Of a DNA stretch of 64,000 nucleotides, positions 6,942-15,935 are shown piece after piece. A program made the position numbers and the translations under genes. The DNA is from Kineococcus rubinsiae (GTDB lineage Bacteria > Actinomycetota > Actinomycetes > Actinomycetales > Kineococcaceae), in contig NZ_VWPY01000001.1 of assembly GCF_011839805.1 (NCBI RefSeq), positions 186,001 through 250,000 on the forward strand. Direction: 5' to 3'. Each line of letters starts with the position of its first letter. Position 1 is the first letter of the stretch. Below the pieces are notes generated by a model. That model made no database searches, had not been told where the DNA came from, and saw only the letters and a program-made list of their open reading frames with translations.

Positions 6942-7928
6942 TCAGCGGTGCCGGGCGACCTCGTACAGCGCGATCCCCGCGGCGACGCCCGCGTTCAGCG
7001 ACTCGAAGCGGCCCGCCATGGGGATGCTCACGACCTGGTCGCAGGTCTCGCGCACGAGGCGGGACAGGCCCGCGCCCTCGGCGCCGACCACGACGACGAT
7101 CGGGCCGTCCGCCAGCCGCAGGTCCGGCAGCTCGACGTCACCGCCCGCGTCGAGGCCCACGACGAACAGCCCGGCCTGCTGGTACTCCTGCAGGGCGCGC
7201 GTGAGGTTCGTGGCGCGAGCGACGGGGATGCGCGCGGCCGCCCCGGCCGACGTCTTCCACGCCGACGCGGTCATGCCCGCGGCGCGGCGCTCGGGCACGA
7301 CGACGCCGTGACCGCCGAAGGCCGCCACCGAGCGCACGACGGCGCCGAGGTTGCGGGGGTCGGTCACGCCGTCGAGCGCGACGAGCAGCGGCGGGTGGCC
7401 GGTCGCCGCGGCGCGGTCCAGCAGGTCCTCGGGGTGCAGGTAGTCGTACGGCGGCACGGTCGCCGCGACGCCCTGGTGCACCGCACCCTCGGTGAACCGG
7501 TCGAGGTCGGCGCGCGAGGCCTCCAGCAGCGGGATGCTGCGGTCGCCCGCGGCCTTGAGGATCTCCTTGACCCGGTCGTCGGACTCGATGCGGCTGGCCA
7601 CGTAGATGCCCGTGATGGGCAGGTCCGCGCGCAGCGCCTCGACGATCGAGTTCCGGCCGGCGATCCACTCGGTCTCGGCCTGCTTCTTGCCCCCCGCACG
7701 GCCGCGCGGCGTCCGGTTCGGGCCGCCGCCCGCCGGGGCGCGGTTGGACGTGGCCGCGCGGTGCGCGGCCTTCGCGGCCTGCTTGGCCGCGGGGTGGTAC
7801 GGCCGGTCGGTGGCCTTGGGCGTCGGCCCCTTGCCCTCGAGGGAGCGGCGGTTCTTGCCGCCGGTCCCGCCGGAGGGGCCCTTCTTGGAGCCCCGCACCG
7901 CGCCGCGACGCTGACTGTTTCCTGCCAC
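6942..7928 (-). CDS. rlmB: 23S rRNA (guanosine-2251-2'-O-)-methyltransferase RlmB (TrmH family)
   Basis: 328 residues. The GTG start overlaps the cysS stop (TAGTG), so the two are coupled. Residues 1-80 are a basic, low-complexity extension rich in Lys, Arg, Gly and Ala. The substrate-binding L30e-like domain starts at [12 protein letters not shown]. The SPOUT domain carries the three SAM-knot motifs: [28 protein letters not shown], and [16 protein letters not shown]. It 2'-O-methylates a G in the peptidyl transferase region of 23S rRNA. cysS followed by a TrmH-type enzyme is a standard actinobacterial pair. Confidence 0.93.
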   Translation of the reverse strand: MAGNSQRRGAVRGSKKGPSGGTGGKNRRSLEGKGPTPKATDRPYHPAAKQAAKAAHRAATSNRAPAGGGPNRTPRGRAGGKKQAETEWIAGRNSIVEALRADLPITGIYVASRIESDDRVKEILKAAGDRSIPLLEASRADLDRFTEGAVHQGVAATVPPYDYLHPEDLLDRAAATGHPPLLVALDGVTDPRNLGAVVRSVAAFGGHGVVVPERRAAGMTASAWKTSAGAAARIPVARATNLTRALQEYQQAGLFVVGLDAGGDVELPDLRLADGPIVVVVGAEGAGLSRLVRETCDQVVSIPMAGRFESLNAGVAAGIALYEVARHR

Positions 7929-9343
7929 TACTGCTCGCCCTCCAGCGACCACCGTGCACCGGTGGGCGTGTCCTCGATCACGATGCCCGCGTCCTTCAAG
8001 CTGTCGCGCACCGCGTCCGCGGTGGCGAAGTCCCGTGCGGCGCGGGCGGTCGCACGGTCCTCCAGACGGGCGCGCACGAGCACGTCGAGTGCCGCGCGCG
8101 CGTCGTCGGAGCCGCCGGCCGAGGCCCACGGCTCGCTGAACGGGTCCAGGCCCAGCACGCCCAGCCCGGCGCGCACCTGCCCGGCGGCCGCGGCCAGCGC
8201 CCCGGCGTCCGAGGCCGCGAGCGCCTGGTTGCCGGCGCGCGCCGCCTCGTGCAGCACGGCCAGCGCGGACGGCGTCGCCAGGTCGTCGTCCATGGCCGCC
8301 GCGAACTCCGGCGCCACGTCGACGACGGGGACGTCACTACCGAGGCGCTCCGCCGCCCGCCGCAGGAACCCCTCGAGCCGCGAGTAGGCGGCCTCGGCCT
8401 CCACCAGCGACGTCTCGGAGAACTCCAGGTGCGAGCGGTAGTGCCCCGCCACGAGGTAGTAGCGCAGGACGACCGCGCGGTGCTGCGTCAGCAGGTGCGG
8501 GATCCCCAGGACGTTGCCCAGCGACTTGCTCATCTTCTCGCCGGCCATCGTCACGAAGTGGTTGTGCATCCAGTAGCGCGCGAAGCCGTCGCCGGCCGCG
8601 CGCGACTGCGCCTGCTCGTTCTCGTGGTGCGGGAACCGCAGGTCCAGGCCGCCCCCGTGGATGTCGAACTCGGCCCCGAGGTAGCGCCCCGCCATCGCCG
8701 AGCACTCCAGGTGCCAGCCGGGACGGCCGCGACCCCAGGGCGTCGACCAGGACGCCGTGGCCGGCTCGCCCGGCTTCGCGCCCTTCCAGAGGGCGAAGTC
8801 GCGCGGGTCGCGCTTGCCGCGCGGGTCCGCGTCGGCCGCGGGCTCCATGTCGGCGAGGCGCTGGTGCGTCAGCTCGCCGTAGCCGGGCCAGGACCGCACG
8901 TCGAAGTACACGTCGCCCGAGGCGTCGGCGGCCGGGTAGGCGTGGCCCGCCTCGACGAGGCGCCCGATGAGCTCGACCATCTCCGGCACGTGCCCCGTGG
9001 CGCGCGGCTCGATCGTCGCCGGCAGCACCCCCAGCGCGTCGTAGGCCGCGGAGAACTCGCGCTCGTAGCGGTGCGCGAGCGCCCACCACTCGACGCCGGC
9101 GTCGGCCGCCTTGGCGAGGATCTTGTCGTCGATGTCGGTGACGTTGCGCACCGACGTGACCTCGTGGCCGCGCACGGTCAGCCAGCGCCGGAGCACGTCG
9201 AAGGCCACCTGCGACCGGACGTGGCCGAGGTGGGGGGACCCCTGGGGGGTCGCGCCGCAGACGTACATGCCGACGCGGCCCTCGACGAGGGGCACGAAGT
9301 CGCGCACGGCGCCGGAGGCGCTGTCGTACAGGCGCAGGCTCAC
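7928..9343 (-). CDS. cysS: Cysteinyl-tRNA synthetase
   Basis: 471 residues, the normal length. It has C29 and the H-L-G-H nucleotide motif at 38-41, the zinc site residues in G-W-H-L-E-C-S-A-M and F-P-H-H-E-N-E, and the K-M-S-K-S loop ([10 protein letters not shown]). It charges tRNA-Cys with cysteine. The related mycothiol ligase MshC must be separated: that enzyme is about 410 residues and lacks the C-terminal anticodon-binding helices, which are present here from about residue 330. First gene of a cysS-rlmB pair; the neighbour at 9419 is divergent, with 75 bases between. Confidence 0.95.
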   Translation of the reverse strand: MSLRLYDSASGAVRDFVPLVEGRVGMYVCGATPQGSPHLGHVRSQVAFDVLRRWLTVRGHEVTSVRNVTDIDDKILAKAADAGVEWWALAHRYEREFSAAYDALGVLPATIEPRATGHVPEMVELIGRLVEAGHAYPAADASGDVYFDVRSWPGYGELTHQRLADMEPAADADPRGKRDPRDFALWKGAKPGEPATASWSTPWGRGRPGWHLECSAMAGRYLGAEFDIHGGGLDLRFPHHENEQAQSRAAGDGFARYWMHNHFVTMAGEKMSKSLGNVLGIPHLLTQHRAVVLRYYLVAGHYRSHLEFSETSLVEAEAAYSRLEGFLRRAAERLGSDVPVVDVAPEFAAAMDDDLATPSALAVLHEAARAGNQALAASDAGALAAAAGQVRAGLGVLGLDPFSEPWASAGGSDDARAALDVLVRARLEDRATARAARDFATADAVRDSLKDAGIVIEDTPTGARWSLEGEQ

Positions 9344-9418
9344 GGGCTCCAGGTTACCGGCGGATCAGGGCCGCGCCGTGCGCCCGCGGGCGGGCGCCCG
9401 GGCTACTAGGGTCCCGGC

Positions 9419-10513
9419 ATGGCCTGGACCGTTCCTGGAGTGATCTCGCGCAGCAAGGGCGCGCCCGTCGAGACCGTGGACATCGTGGTCCCCGAACCCC
9501 TTGCGGGGGAGGTCGTCGTGGACGTCGCGGCGTGCGGCGTCTGCCACACCGACCTGCACTACCGCGAGGGCGGGATCAACGACGAGTACCCGTTCCTGCT
9601 CGGCCACGAGGCCGCCGGGACCGTCGCCGCGACCGGCGAGGGCGTCACGAACGTCGCGGTCGGCGACACCGTCGTCCTGAACTGGCGCGCCGTGTGCGGG
9701 CAGTGCCGGGCCTGCAAGCGCGGGCGCCCGCAGTACTGCTTCGACACGCACAACGCGTCCCAGCCCATGACGCTGACCGACGGCACGCCGCTGTCGGCGG
9801 CCCTGGGCATCGGCGCCTTCACCCCCAAGACCCTCGTCGCGGCCGGGCAGGCCACCAAGGTCGACGCCGGCATCGACCCCGCCGTCGCGGGCCTGCTGGG
9901 CTGCGGCGTCATGGCGGGCATCGGTGCGGCCGTGAACACCGCCCCCGTGCAGCGCGGCGACACCGTCGCCGTCATCGGCTGCGGCGGCGTGGGCTGCGCG
10001 GCCGTCGCCGGCGCCGTCCTCGCCGGGGCGCGGCGGGTCATCGCGATCGACCTCGACGACCGCAAGCTCGCGTGGGCGAGGCAGCTGGGCGCCACCCACA
10101 CCGTGAACTCCCGGGGCCTGGACGAGGCGGGGGTCGTCTCCGCCGTGCAGGACCTCACCGACTCCTTCGGCGCGGACGTCGTCATCGACGCGGTCGGGCG
10201 TCCCGAGACCTGGCGGCAGGCGTTCTACGCCCGCGACCTCGCGGGCACCGTCGTCCTGGTCGGCGTCCCCACGCCCGAGATGCAGCTGGAGGTGCCCCTG
10301 CTGGACGTCTTCGGCCGCGGCGGCGCCCTGAAGTCCTCCTGGTACGGCGACTGCCTGCCCGAGCGCGACTTCCCGCAGCTGCTGGAGCTGCACGCCGACG
10401 GGCGGCTCCCGCTGGACGCGTTCGTGTCCGAGCGGATCGGCCTGGGCGACGTCGAGGAGGCGTTCGCGACCATGAAGGCCGGCACCGTGCTGCGCAGCGT
10501 GGTGATCCTGTGA
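9419..10513 (+). CDS. S-(hydroxymethyl)mycothiol dehydrogenase (formaldehyde detoxification)
   Basis: 364 residues, zinc-dependent medium-chain alcohol dehydrogenase. Catalytic zinc ligands C39 (A-C-G-V-C-H) and H63-E64 are present, and four structural-zinc Cys at 93, 96, 99 and 107. The NAD fold has G-C-G-G-V-G near 188. The N-terminus ([13 protein letters not shown]) and overall pattern match the mycothiol-dependent formaldehyde dehydrogenase (MscR/AdhE2 type), which oxidises the formaldehyde-mycothiol adduct. It is coupled by GTGA overlap to a metallo-hydrolase, a pair seen often in mycothiol makers. mshA and mshD in this window fit this assignment. Confidence 0.88.
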   Translation: MAWTVPGVISRSKGAPVETVDIVVPEPLAGEVVVDVAACGVCHTDLHYREGGINDEYPFLLGHEAAGTVAATGEGVTNVAVGDTVVLNWRAVCGQCRACKRGRPQYCFDTHNASQPMTLTDGTPLSAALGIGAFTPKTLVAAGQATKVDAGIDPAVAGLLGCGVMAGIGAAVNTAPVQRGDTVAVIGCGGVGCAAVAGAVLAGARRVIAIDLDDRKLAWARQLGATHTVNSRGLDEAGVVSAVQDLTDSFGADVVIDAVGRPETWRQAFYARDLAGTVVLVGVPTPEMQLEVPLLDVFGRGGALKSSWYGDCLPERDFPQLLELHADGRLPLDAFVSERIGLGDVEEAFATMKAGTVLRSVVIL

Positions 10514-11151
10514 GCGCCCGCGTCGAGCACCTCGTCACCTCCGGCACGTTCAGCCTCGACGGGCAGACCTTCGACGTCGACAACAACGTCTGGATCGTCG
10601 GCGACGACCGCGAGTGCGTCGTCCTGGACGCCCCGCACGACGTCGACGCCATCGCGGCCGCGGTCGGCGACCGCACGCTGCTGGCCGTCGTCGCCACCCA
10701 CGCCCACGACGACCACGTCCGGCAGGCCCCCGCCCTGGCGCAGCGGCTCTCGGCGCCCGGGCACCCCGTGCCGGTGCTGCTGCACCCCGCCGACCGCGAG
10801 GTCTGGGAGCTCACCAACCCGGGCGTCGCGACGAGCGACCTGCACCACGGCGAGGTCGTGACGGTGGCCGGCACCGAGCTGCACGTCCTGCACACCCCGG
10901 GCCACACCCCCGGGTCGGTCTGCCTGTACGCGCCGACGCTCGCCACCGTGTTCACGGGCGACACCCTGTTCGCGGGCGGGCCGGGCGCGACGGGCCGCTC
11001 CTACTCCGACTTCGGCACGATCGTCGCCTCGATCCGCGACGTCCTCCTGGAGCTGCCCGCGGAGACGCGCGTGCTCACCGGCCACGGCGGCGACACCACG
11101 ATCGGCGACGAGGCCCCCCACCTGCAGGAGTGGATCGACCGCGGTCACTGA
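10510..11151 (+). CDS. MBL-fold metallo-hydrolase, probable mycothiol thioester hydrolase partner
   Basis: 213 residues; GTG at 10510 overlaps the previous stop. The zinc motif H64-A-H66-D-D68-H69 is followed by the further ligands in [16 protein letters not shown] and T-G-H-G-G-D-T-T-I. This is the glyoxalase II-like MBL family. Because it is coupled to the mycothiol formaldehyde dehydrogenase, it probably hydrolyses the S-formylmycothiol product to formate and mycothiol, or a similar thioester. That role is inference from context. Cytosolic; no signal peptide. Confidence 0.87.
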   Translation: MSARVEHLVTSGTFSLDGQTFDVDNNVWIVGDDRECVVLDAPHDVDAIAAAVGDRTLLAVVATHAHDDHVRQAPALAQRLSAPGHPVPVLLHPADREVWELTNPGVATSDLHHGEVVTVAGTELHVLHTPGHTPGSVCLYAPTLATVFTGDTLFAGGPGATGRSYSDFGTIVASIRDVLLELPAETRVLTGHGGDTTIGDEAPHLQEWIDRGH

Positions 11152-11287
11152 GCGGGGCCGCTGAGGGCGGTCGCCGAACGGGGCCGCCGAACCGGCCGCC
11201 GGACGCGGCGACGGGACCGGCCACGCCCGGCCCAGGGCGGGGGCCGAAGGGCCCTCGGCGCCCGCCGGGGACTGGCAGCATCGCCGC

Positions 11288-12484
11288 GTGAGCGACCCCG
11301 CCGGCCCCCCTCCCGCTGCTCCCCCGCCCGTCCCGGCCCGCCGGGCGACCCCGCACCGCCGCTCGCCCGGCCCCGTCGAGCGCGGGGTGACCGACGCCGC
11401 GCGCTGGACGCTGCGCCTGCTCGTCCTCGGTGTCGGGTTCTCCGGGCTGCTCTGGCTGCTGGGCCAGGGCTGGTCGCTGCTGCTGCCGCTGCTGCTCGCG
11501 GTCCTGCTCAGCGCGGTGCTCTGGCCCCTCACCCAGGTGCTGCGCGCCGTGCTCCCCCGCTCGCTCGCCGCCCTCGTCACCCTGCTGCTGCTCGTCGTGG
11601 CGGTCCTCGGCGTCTTCGCCGCGCTCGTGCCGAACGTGGCCGGGCAGGCGCAGGACATCAGCGACTCGGCCACCGCGGGCCTGGCCGAGGTGCAGGACTA
11701 CGTGACCGGCCCGCCGCTGAACCTCGGCGAGACCCAGATCGACGTCGTCGTCGCCCAGGTCACCACGGAGCTGCAGGCCAACGCGCAGGGCATCGCCGGC
11801 GGCATCGTCAGCGGGGTCGGCAGCGTGGGCTCGGGCGTGGTCACGGCCCTGCTCGTGCTCGTCCTGACCTACTTCTGCCTCGCCGACGGCGACCGCCTGC
11901 TGCCGTGGTCGCGGCGGTGGCTGGACGAGCGCTCCCACCGCCACCTCAGCGAGCTGGGCACGCGCACGTGGGCGGTGCTGCGCGGCTACATCCTGTCCCA
12001 GGCCGCCGTCGCGCTCGTCGACGCGCTGTTCATCGGCATCGGCCTGCGCATCGTCGGCGTCCCGCTCGCGCTGCCGCTGGCCGTGGTCGTGTTCTTCGCC
12101 GCGTTCATCCCCATCGTGGGCGCCGTGGCCAGCGGCGCGCTCGCCGTGCTGGTGGCCCTCGTCGCGCTGGGCTGGGTGCAGGCGCTGATCGTCCTGGGCA
12201 TCGTGCTGCTGGTGCAGCAGCTGGAGGGCAACGTGCTGCAGCCGCTGCTGGTCGGCCGGTCGCTGGCCCTGCACCCGGCCGTGGTCATCGGCTCCGTCAC
12301 GGTCGGCGGGACGCTGTTCGGCATCACGGGTGCGTTCCTCGCGGTGCCGTTCACGGCCATCGTGACGGTGGTCCTGCGCTACGTGCGCAGCGAGCTGGTG
12401 CCCGGGGCCGCGGAGGACCCGCCGGTCGAGGAGCGCCCGGGCGGCCGTCGCCGCCGCGTGCCCGCACCGCCCACCACGCCGTGA
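11288..12484 (+). CDS. AI-2E family (UPF0118/PerM-like) membrane transporter
   Basis: 398 residues with a proline-rich N-terminus (residues 1-30), then about eight membrane segments arranged as in the AI-2E/PerM family. A pair of helices occurs at residues 45-75 and 90-115, then a long soluble loop with amphipathic helices at 120-170, then the remaining helices with the conserved F-I-P-I-V-G and Q-Q-L-E-G-N-V-L-Q-P segments. Family members export small molecules or ions; substrates are mostly unknown. A GTG start is used. It is convergent with ispF across 32 bases. Confidence 0.9.
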   Translation: MSDPAGPPPAAPPPVPARRATPHRRSPGPVERGVTDAARWTLRLLVLGVGFSGLLWLLGQGWSLLLPLLLAVLLSAVLWPLTQVLRAVLPRSLAALVTLLLLVVAVLGVFAALVPNVAGQAQDISDSATAGLAEVQDYVTGPPLNLGETQIDVVVAQVTTELQANAQGIAGGIVSGVGSVGSGVVTALLVLVLTYFCLADGDRLLPWSRRWLDERSHRHLSELGTRTWAVLRGYILSQAAVALVDALFIGIGLRIVGVPLALPLAVVVFFAAFIPIVGAVASGALAVLVALVALGWVQALIVLGIVLLVQQLEGNVLQPLLVGRSLALHPAVVIGSVTVGGTLFGITGAFLAVPFTAIVTVVLRYVRSELVPGAAEDPPVEERPGGRRRRVPAPPTTP

Positions 12485-12516
12485 CCGCGCAGGCAGCACC
12501 CGCACGCTGACGGAGG

Positions 12517-13002
12517 TCAGGCGTCGGCGACGACCAGCGCGGTTGCGATGGCGAGCAGGCCCTCGCCGTGGCCCGGGAAGCCCAGGCCGTCGGTGGTCGC
12601 GCCCGCGACGCCGACCGGGGCCCCGCACGCGGCGCTGAGGGCCGCCTCGGCCTCGGCGCGGCGCGGGCCGATCTTCGGGCGGTTCCCGACGACCTGCACG
12701 GAGACGTTGCCGATCGTGAAGCCGGCCTCGCGCACCAGGCGCGCGGCCTCGGCGAGCAGGACGACGCCCGGCGCCCCGGCGTGCTCGGGTCGCGAGGTCC
12801 CGAAGTGCCGGCCGAGGTCGCCCATCCCGGCCGCCGCGAACAGCGCGTTGGCGCAGGCGTGCGCGGCCACGTCGCCGTCGGAGTGCCCGGCGAGCCCCGC
12901 GGGCTCGTCCGGCCACAGCAGGCCCGCGACCCAGCACTCGCGGCCGGCCTCGAAGGCGTGGACGTCGACGCCGGTGCCGACGCGGGGCAGGACGGGGCTC
13001 AC
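12517..13002 (-). CDS. ispF: 2-C-methyl-D-erythritol 2,4-cyclodiphosphate synthase
   Basis: 161 residues, typical length. It opens with V-G-T-G-V-D13-V-H15-A-F, the metal ligands, followed by [14 protein letters not shown] and near the end [13 protein letters not shown]. It converts CDP-methylerythritol phosphate to the cyclic diphosphate in the MEP isoprenoid pathway. The GTG start overlaps the ispD stop by four bases. The order carD-ispD-ispF is the classic actinobacterial arrangement. Confidence 0.96.
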   Translation of the reverse strand: MSPVLPRVGTGVDVHAFEAGRECWVAGLLWPDEPAGLAGHSDGDVAAHACANALFAAAGMGDLGRHFGTSRPEHAGAPGVVLLAEAARLVREAGFTIGNVSVQVVGNRPKIGPRRAEAEAALSAACGAPVGVAGATTDGLGFPGHGEGLLAIATALVVADA

Positions 13003-13691
13003 CTGGGCTCCTCGGGGGTGGCGGTCTCCTCGCGCAGCAGGGCTTCCGCCAGGACGAGGTCCAGCGGACGGGTCACCTTGAACGCCCGCTCGGCGCCCGG
13101 CACGGTGCGCACCGGGTGACCGAGCGCCTCGAGCATGCCGGCGTCGTCGGTGGCGGGGGCGGCGCCGCGGGCGGCCTCGTGGGCGCGCACGAGCGGGCCG
13201 GGCGCGAAGCCCTGGGGCGTCTGGACGGCGACCAGCGCGCTGCGGTCGACCGTCTCGAGCACCAGGTCACCGCGCACGCGCTTGACGGTGTCGGTGACGG
13301 GCAGCGCGGGGACGACCGCGACAGCGCCGGCGCGCACGGCCGCGACCACGGCGACGAACACCTCGGGCGGGGTGAGGCAGCGGGCCGCGTCGTGCACGAG
13401 CACCACGTCGACGTCCTCGTCCACGGCAAGCAGGCCGAGGCGCACGGAGTCCTGCCGCTCCGCGCCCCCGGGCACCACACGGAGGTCGGGCAGCTGCAGG
13501 GGGGTGAGGAGCTCGGTCACCTCGTCGACGGCACCGTCGGGGGCGACCACGACGACGACGTCCACCACGCCCGACAGCGCGGCGCGGCGGACGGCGTGGA
13601 CGAGGAGGGGCTCACCGGCGAGCTCGACCAGGGCCTTGGGCCGACCGGCGCCGAGCCGGTCGCCCCGGCCGGCGGCCGGGACGACGAGCAC
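12999..13691 (-). CDS. ispD: 2-C-methyl-D-erythritol 4-phosphate cytidylyltransferase
   Basis: 230 residues. The nucleotide-binding loop [11 protein letters not shown] near the N-terminus, [10 protein letters not shown] in the middle, and P-V-T-D-T-V-K-R are IspD features. It transfers CMP to methylerythritol phosphate in the MEP pathway. The start is a GTG five bases after the carD stop; no in-frame ATG is nearer. It overlaps ispF downstream. The C-terminus, with [10 protein letters not shown], is intact. Confidence 0.95.
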   Translation of the reverse strand: MLVVPAAGRGDRLGAGRPKALVELAGEPLLVHAVRRAALSGVVDVVVVVAPDGAVDEVTELLTPLQLPDLRVVPGGAERQDSVRLGLLAVDEDVDVVLVHDAARCLTPPEVFVAVVAAVRAGAVAVVPALPVTDTVKRVRGDLVLETVDRSALVAVQTPQGFAPGPLVRAHEAARGAAPATDDAGMLEALGHPVRTVPGAERAFKVTRPLDLVLAEALLREETATPEEPR

Positions 13692-13696
13692 GGACT

Positions 13697-14179
13697 TCAG
13701 GAGGCGAGGACCTCGTCGAGCAGGGACTCGGCCTTGTCCTCGTTGGTGTTCTCGGCGAGCGCGAGCTCGGAGACGAGGATCTGCCGGGCCTTCGCGAGCA
13801 TCCGCTTCTCGCCGGCGGACAACCCGCGGTCCTGGTCACGGCGCCACAGGTCGCGGACGACCTCGGCCACCTTGATGACGTCGCCCGAGGCGAGCTTCTC
13901 CAGGTTGGCCTTGTAGCGGCGCGACCAGTTGGTCGGCTCCTCCGCGTAGGCCGTGCGCAGGACCGAGAACACCCGGTCCAGGCCTTCGCGGCCCACGACG
14001 TCGCGAACGCCGACGAGGTCGACGTTCTCCGCGGGCACTTCGATGGTGAGATCGCCCTGGGCGACCTTGAGGACCAGGTAGAGCTTCTCTTCGCCCTTGA
14101 TGGTCCGGGTCTTGATCTCCTCGATCAGTGCCGCCCCGTGGTGGGGGTAGACGACCGTTTCGCCGACCGTGAAAGCCAT
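13697..14179 (-). CDS. carD: CarD-family RNA polymerase-binding transcription factor
   Basis: 160 residues, close to mycobacterial CarD (162). The N-terminal RNA polymerase-interacting domain begins [16 protein letters not shown]. The C-terminal DNA-binding helical part has N-W-S-R-R-Y-K-A-N and R-D-L-W-R-R-D-Q, including the Trp that wedges the upstream edge of the promoter bubble. CarD stabilises open complexes, notably at rRNA promoters. The ATG is preceded by AAAGGGG at a suitable distance. First gene of carD-ispD-ispF and divergent from lpqE. Confidence 0.96.
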   Translation of the reverse strand: MAFTVGETVVYPHHGAALIEEIKTRTIKGEEKLYLVLKVAQGDLTIEVPAENVDLVGVRDVVGREGLDRVFSVLRTAYAEEPTNWSRRYKANLEKLASGDVIKVAEVVRDLWRRDQDRGLSAGEKRMLAKARQILVSELALAENTNEDKAESLLDEVLAS

Positions 14180-14506
14180 AGAGAGTGACCCCTTTCAGTA
14201 GCTCGACTTTACCACGGTCCAGGGGGCGCCGACAGAGTCCGGCGGTGCGTTTGCGCAGGTCAGAGGCTCGACGCTGCACATTCTGCCCTTGACACAACGC
14301 GATCTCCGTGCTGCGGGGGCCCGCCGCGACCCCGTCCGGGAGGCCCGTCCCCACCCCCTCCCGGGGTGCGGCGCAGGGTGATCCGCCCGCCGCGGCAAGC
14401 GCTCGCCGCAGGTCCGGGGACGCCGCGGCCGGCGGTTCGCGGCGGGCCCGCGCGGGCGCGGCGCACCGTCGCGGGCGGAACCAGGGCCTCCCGCTACCCT
14501 GGACGG
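14180..14506. other. Divergent control region between carD and lpqE (327 bases)
   Basis: No gene is visible. A TTGACA hexamer on the plus strand (14289-14294) is a possible -35 towards lpqE, but I see no convincing -10 at the right spacing. The carD ribosome binding site lies at the left end. The part from 14310 on is extremely GC-rich without clear repeats. Confidence 0.6.
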
Positions 14507-15154
14507 GTGAAGCTCCGCCTGCGCCCCGCCGCCGCCGTCGCGATCTCCGTCGTCAGCCTGTCGGGCCTGACGGGCTGCGCGGTGTTCTCCCCGCCGACCG
14601 TGCTGAGGGTCTACAACCCGAGCGACGGGCTCAGCGCCACCGTCGGCGACGTGGGGGTCCGCAACGCGCTGATCGTCTCCCCCGCGGAGGGCGAGCCGGG
14701 CGTCGTCTCCGCCGTCCTGGTCAACAGCGGCACGGAGACCGCGCAGGTCACGGTCGCCGTCGACACGGGCTCCTCCCCGACGACCGCGGACTTCACCGTG
14801 CTGCCCGGGACGTCCTTCACGATCGGCAGCGGCAGCGGCGCGGCGAACCTGACGGGCGGCGACGTCGAGTCCGACACCACGGGCTGGCTGCAGGTCCCCG
14901 AGGTCACCGAGGTGCCCGGCGCCCTCGTGCCGATGACCTTCTCGGCCGGTGGCGCGGAGGCCTCGGTCGACGCGCCCATCGTCCGGCCCTGCTTCGCCTA
15001 CGAGAACCTCGTGCCGACCCCCGCCGCCACGCCCTCGGCGGGCGAATCCGCGAGCCCGTCCGCGGCGAGCACCCCCAGCCCCTCGATCAACTGCCAGCCC
15101 GAGGTCGGCGAGGACGAGGTCAACGGCGAGACCGGCGACGACAACGCGGCCTGA
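14507..15154 (+). CDS. lpqE: LpqE-like lipoprotein
   Basis: 215 residues. The GTG start gives a short basic N-terminus, a hydrophobic stretch and a lipobox L-T-G-C about residue 22, so the protein is lipid-anchored outside the membrane. The mature part is beta-rich, with N-A-L-I-V-S-P-A-E-G and V-N-S-G-T-E-T-A repeats resembling mycobacterial LpqE, and a Ser/Pro-rich tail. lpqE divergent from carD is also the order in Mycobacterium, which supports the name. A role as an extracytoplasmic metal (copper) chaperone-like protein has been suggested for relatives; nothing here proves it. Tandem repeats run through its stop codon. Confidence 0.8.
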   Translation: MKLRLRPAAAVAISVVSLSGLTGCAVFSPPTVLRVYNPSDGLSATVGDVGVRNALIVSPAEGEPGVVSAVLVNSGTETAQVTVAVDTGSSPTTADFTVLPGTSFTIGSGSGAANLTGGDVESDTTGWLQVPEVTEVPGALVPMTFSAGGAEASVDAPIVRPCFAYENLVPTPAATPSAGESASPSAASTPSPSINCQPEVGEDEVNGETGDDNAA

Positions 15155-15211
15155 GCACGCGGCCTGAGCACGCGGCCCGAGCAGGCGCGGACGCGCAGGC
15201 GCGGACGCGCA
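15145..15211. repeat. Two tandem repeat blocks spanning the lpqE stop codon
   Basis: Three 13-bp copies of CGCGGCCTGAGCA start at 15145, 15158 and 15171 (third copy has one change). They are followed directly by two exact 14-bp copies of GGCGCGGACGCGCA at 15184 and 15198. The first 13-mer carries the lpqE TGA stop. They look like replication-slippage duplications. Confidence 0.85.
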
Positions 15212-15244
15212 GGAGGGCGGGACCGGTGACGGTCCCGCCCTCCT
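15211..15244. terminator. Hairpin terminator between lpqE and regX3
   Basis: Arms of 14 bases (15211-15224 and 15231-15244) pair perfectly around GGTGAC. The convergent position lets it serve both genes. No T tract, as usual in this genome. Confidence 0.8.
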
Positions 15245-15254
15245 CCGCGTCCGG

Positions 15255-15935
15255 TCAGCCCTCGAACTTGTACCCGAGCCCGCGGACCGTCACGAGGTAG
15301 CGCGGGTTCGACGGGTCCGGCTCGATCTTCGCGCGCAGCCGCTTGACGTGGACGTCGAGCGTCTTGGTGTCCCCGACGTAGTCGGAGCCCCACACGCGGT
15401 CGATGAGCTGGACGCGCGTGAGCACGCGGCCGGCGTTGCGCAGCAGCAGCTCCAGCAGCTCGAACTCCTTCAGCGGCAGCGGGACGCCCTCGCCGTGGAC
15501 GGTGACGACGTGGCGGTCGACGTCCATGCGCACCGGACCCGCCTCGACCGTCGTCAGGACGAGGTCCTCGGGCTCCGCCCCGCGGCGCAGCACAGCGCGC
15601 ACGCGCGCCAGCAGCTCGCGCGAGGAGTACGGCTTGGTCACGTAGTCGTCGGCGCCGATCTCCAGGCCCACGACCTTGTCGATCTCCGAGTCCTTCGCCG
15701 TCAGCATGATCACGGGGACGGACGAGCGGGTGCGCAGCTGCCGGCAGACCTCGGTGCCCGGCAGGCCGGGCAGCATGAGGTCGAGCAGGACCAGGTCGGC
15801 GCCGGAGCGGTCGAACTCCTCCAGGGCCTCGGGCCCGGTCTCGCTGACCGCCACGTCGTAGCCCTCCCGCCGCAGCAGGTAGGACAGCGGGTCGGAGAAG
15901 GACTCCTCGTCCTCCACCACCAGGATGCGCGTCAC
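15255..15935 (-). CDS. regX3: Response regulator RegX3 (phosphate two-component system)
   Basis: 226 residues. The receiver domain has the acidic pair E8-D9, phosphoacceptor D52 in L-L-D-L-M-L-P-G, T in L-T-A-K-D, and K in V-T-K-P. An OmpR-type winged helix follows, with K-E-F-E-L-L-E-L-L and K-T-L-D-V-H-V-K-R-L-R-A-K-I-E. The GTG start overlaps the senX3 stop (GTGA). RegX3, phosphorylated by SenX3 under phosphate limitation, activates phosphate uptake genes by binding GTTCACC-type repeats; such repeats stand before phoU and pstS here. Confidence 0.93.
   Translation of the reverse strand: MTRILVVEDEESFSDPLSYLLRREGYDVAVSETGPEALEEFDRSGADLVLLDLMLPGLPGTEVCRQLRTRSSVPVIMLTAKDSEIDKVVGLEIGADDYVTKPYSSRELLARVRAVLRRGAEPEDLVLTTVEAGPVRMDVDRHVVTVHGEGVPLPLKEFELLELLLRNAGRVLTRVQLIDRVWGSDYVGDTKTLDVHVKRLRAKIEPDPSNPRYLVTVRGLGYKFEG

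Noticed and set aside
7928-9343. Reading this gene as mshC (mycothiol ligase)
   Set aside because: The C-terminal anticodon-binding region and 471-residue length fit CysS; MshC is shorter.
14289-14294. TTGACA as the lpqE promoter
   Set aside because: No matching -10 at 16-19 bases; one hexamer alone is weak evidence.
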